Assembly (NCBI RefSeq): GCF_003217295.1
Contig: NZ_QJTJ01000015.1
Coordinates: 22,807-86,806, forward strand
Source: Ureibacillus chungkukjangi
Lineage (GTDB): Bacteria; Bacillota; Bacilli; Bacillales_A; Planococcaceae
Reading direction: 5' to 3'
Length of the DNA: 64,000 bases
Both the position numbers and the translations under genes were made by a program. The notes under the pieces are model-generated. The model saw nothing but the letters and a program-made list of their open reading frames with translations. It was not told where the DNA came from and ran no database searches. Shown here one piece after another: positions 62,716 to 64,000 of this stretch. Position 1 is the first letter of the stretch. Each line of letters starts with the position of its first letter.

Positions 62716-63861
62716 ATGTCTGAAGAAATGAACTTAGGATCAAACCAAGAATTTCGAGAAGGAGATATTGTGAAAGGTGTTGCTGCTCAGGTAGATGAAA
62801 AAGCAGTAACAATCTCAATCGAGGGTGCTCCTTTCGATGGGATATTACCAATCAGCGAACTTTCAAGCTTACACATTGAAAAAGCTTCTGACGTTGTATC
62901 AGTTGGTGATGAGCTAGAGCTGATGATCACGAAAGTGGAAGATGAAAACTTTGTTTTATCTAAACGCAAAGTCGATGCGTTAAAAGCATGGGATAAGCTT
63001 GAAGAACAATTTGCATCAGGAGAAGTGTTCGAAGCAGAGGTTAAGGATGTTGTGAAGGGCGGCCTAGTTGTAGATTTAGGTGTACGTGGCTTCGTTCCAG
63101 CATCACTTGTGGAAGATCATTTCGTAGAAGATTTCGAAGACTATAAAGGCAAAACATTAACTTTTAAAATTACTGAGCTAGATAAAGAAAAGGGTCGTCT
63201 GATTTTATCTCACCGTGCTGTACTTGAGCTACAAAAAGCGTCTAATAAAAAACGTGTTTTACACGAAATTAACGCTGGTGATGTAATTGAAGGAACTGTT
63301 CAACGATTAGCACCATTTGGAGCATTCGTTGATATTGGTGGTGTGGACGGATTAGTTCACATTTCACAGGTCTCCCACGATCATGTAGACGATGTAAGTA
63401 CAGTATTGTCAGAAGGGCAAGCTGTAAAGGTAAAAGTACTTTCTGTTGACCCGGAAAATGAGCGTATTTCATTGTCTATTAAAGATACATTACCTGGACC
63501 TTGGGTAAACGTTGCTCAACAAGTAACAAAAGGTGCTATTCTAACTGGTACAGTAAGACGTTTAGTATCATTTGGTGCATTTGTCGAGCTGTTCCCAGGA
63601 GTAGAAGGATTAGTTCATATCTCTCAAATTTCACATAAGCATATTAACACTCCTCATGAAGCCTTAAAAGAAGGTGAAGAGGTACAAGTGAAAGTCCTAG
63701 ATGTGAACGCAGATGAAAAACGTCTGTCTTTAAGTATCAAAGAACTTCAAAATAATCCTGAAAAAGAAGAAGTATTCGACTATGAATTACCAGAAGAAAC
63801 TACTGGCTTCTCTTTAAGTGATGTAATTGGAGATAAACTAAAAGGCTTTACAAGTAAATAA
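62716..63861 (+). CDS. rpsA: 30S ribosomal protein S1-like RNA-binding protein
   Basis: 381 residues with four S1 domains (about 16-85, 102-168, 188-256 and 273-342); domains 3 and 4 are the closest to consensus (APFGAFVDIGGVDGLVHISQ, VSFGAFVELFPGVEGLVHIS). Equivalent to B. subtilis YpfD, which is non-essential and shorter than E. coli S1. GAAGGAGGG ribosome site. Confidence 0.95.
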   Translation: MSEEMNLGSNQEFREGDIVKGVAAQVDEKAVTISIEGAPFDGILPISELSSLHIEKASDVVSVGDELELMITKVEDENFVLSKRKVDALKAWDKLEEQFASGEVFEAEVKDVVKGGLVVDLGVRGFVPASLVEDHFVEDFEDYKGKTLTFKITELDKEKGRLILSHRAVLELQKASNKKRVLHEINAGDVIEGTVQRLAPFGAFVDIGGVDGLVHISQVSHDHVDDVSTVLSEGQAVKVKVLSVDPENERISLSIKDTLPGPWVNVAQQVTKGAILTGTVRRLVSFGAFVELFPGVEGLVHISQISHKHINTPHEALKEGEEVQVKVLDVNADEKRLSLSIKELQNNPEKEEVFDYELPEETTGFSLSDVIGDKLKGFTSK

Positions 63862-63872
63862 AGCTACAGTTT

Positions 63873-63903
63873 AAAGGCGTGCCGAATTCGGTGCGCCTTT
63901 TTT
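63873..63903 (+). terminator. terminator of rpsA
   Basis: 13-pair stem AAGGCGTGCCGAA / TTCGGTGCGCCTT followed by T run. The intron-like sequence starts a few bases later. Confidence 0.9.
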
Positions 63904-63907
63904 GCGT

Positions 63908-64000
63908 GTGTGCCAGGCATGGCAACTATCTAGGTGGTGAAAGTCCACTGTGGGGGTACACATCGACCAACCACTAAGGAAGCGCAAGGTACTTATCGTG
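63908..64000 (+). mobile_element. group II intron, bacterial class C, 5' part (runs out of window)
   Basis: The sequence begins GTGTGCCAGGCATGGC and continues with GTGGTGAAAGTCCACTGTG and AAGGAAGCGCAAGG. This follows the pattern of the Oceanobacillus iheyensis IIC intron 5' end (GUGUGCCCGGCAUGGGUG), recalled from memory. Class C introns insert just behind rho-independent terminators, and this one sits right behind the rpsA terminator. The reverse-transcriptase ORF would lie beyond the window. The exact 5' boundary (63906 or 63908) is uncertain because of a GTGTG repeat. Confidence 0.8.

Overview
The window is a low-GC Firmicute chromosome segment. Spore genes (spoVAF, sleB, ypeB), res/sig genes, and a gene order close to Bacillus subtilis (spoVAF-lysA ... 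ribT-scpAB-dacB-rluB-resABCDE-sigX-rsiX ... ribU-fer-ypbB-recQ ... ypdA ... prsW-sleB-ypeB-ypfA-cmk-rpsA) point to a spore-forming Bacillales. The many TTG starts and divergent proteins fit the Planococcaceae side (Lysinibacillus/Solibacillus-like). The exact genus is an inference.

Layout. 1-14.5 kb is conserved core: the end of spoVAF, lysA, ribT, a DUF309 gene, condensin partners scpA/scpB, a DacB-like carboxypeptidase behind a 16-codon leader ORF, rluB, cytochrome c maturation resABC, the redox two-component pair resDE, and sigX-rsiX. 14.5-15.7 kb holds an FMN riboswitch and ribU. 15.7-16.8 kb has no credible gene and carries two tandem-repeat arrays, each with a 52-bp period. 17-22.5 kb holds glnRA (two GlnR-type boxes), a TlpA/ResA-like thioredoxin, fabI, a PadR regulator with its membrane partner, and ferredoxin. 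22.5-28 kb is core again (ypbB, recQ, a LysM protein, a metallophosphoesterase, ypdA).

From 28.1 to 55.9 kb a catabolic island sits where B. subtilis has ypdA followed closely by prsW. It starts with a TAXI-type TRAP transporter (receptor, DUF1850 protein, fused permease). Next is a complete meta-cleavage set: FAH-family enzyme, C-C hydrolase, HsaA-like flavin monooxygenase, extradiol dioxygenase, flavin reductase, hydratase, acylating acetaldehyde dehydrogenase and aldolase. An MFS transporter follows. A second block has another dioxygenase, a monofunctional FAD synthetase, an isocitrate-lyase/PEP-mutase-family lyase, two fumarate-reductase/ketosteroid-dehydrogenase-like flavoproteins, an SDR, a GlcG/HbpS protein and an Asp/Glu-racemase-like protein. 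A XylR_N-V4R-PucR regulator separates this from a third block: a second monooxygenase, third dioxygenase, second hydrolase and third flavoprotein. The simplest reading is a pathway that oxidises and desaturates an alicyclic substrate to a phenol, hydroxylates it and cleaves the ring by the meta route to pyruvate and acetyl-CoA. The substrate is unknown. Candidate CcpA sites and a shared upstream element suggest coordinated control.

55.9-56.9 kb has a small membrane protein and a third 52-bp-period array. The rest is core: ansA, prsW, sleB, ypeB, the c-di-GMP receptor ypfA/motI, cmk and the S1-like rpsA. Directly behind the rpsA terminator the window ends inside the 5' part of a sequence that looks like a group IIC intron.
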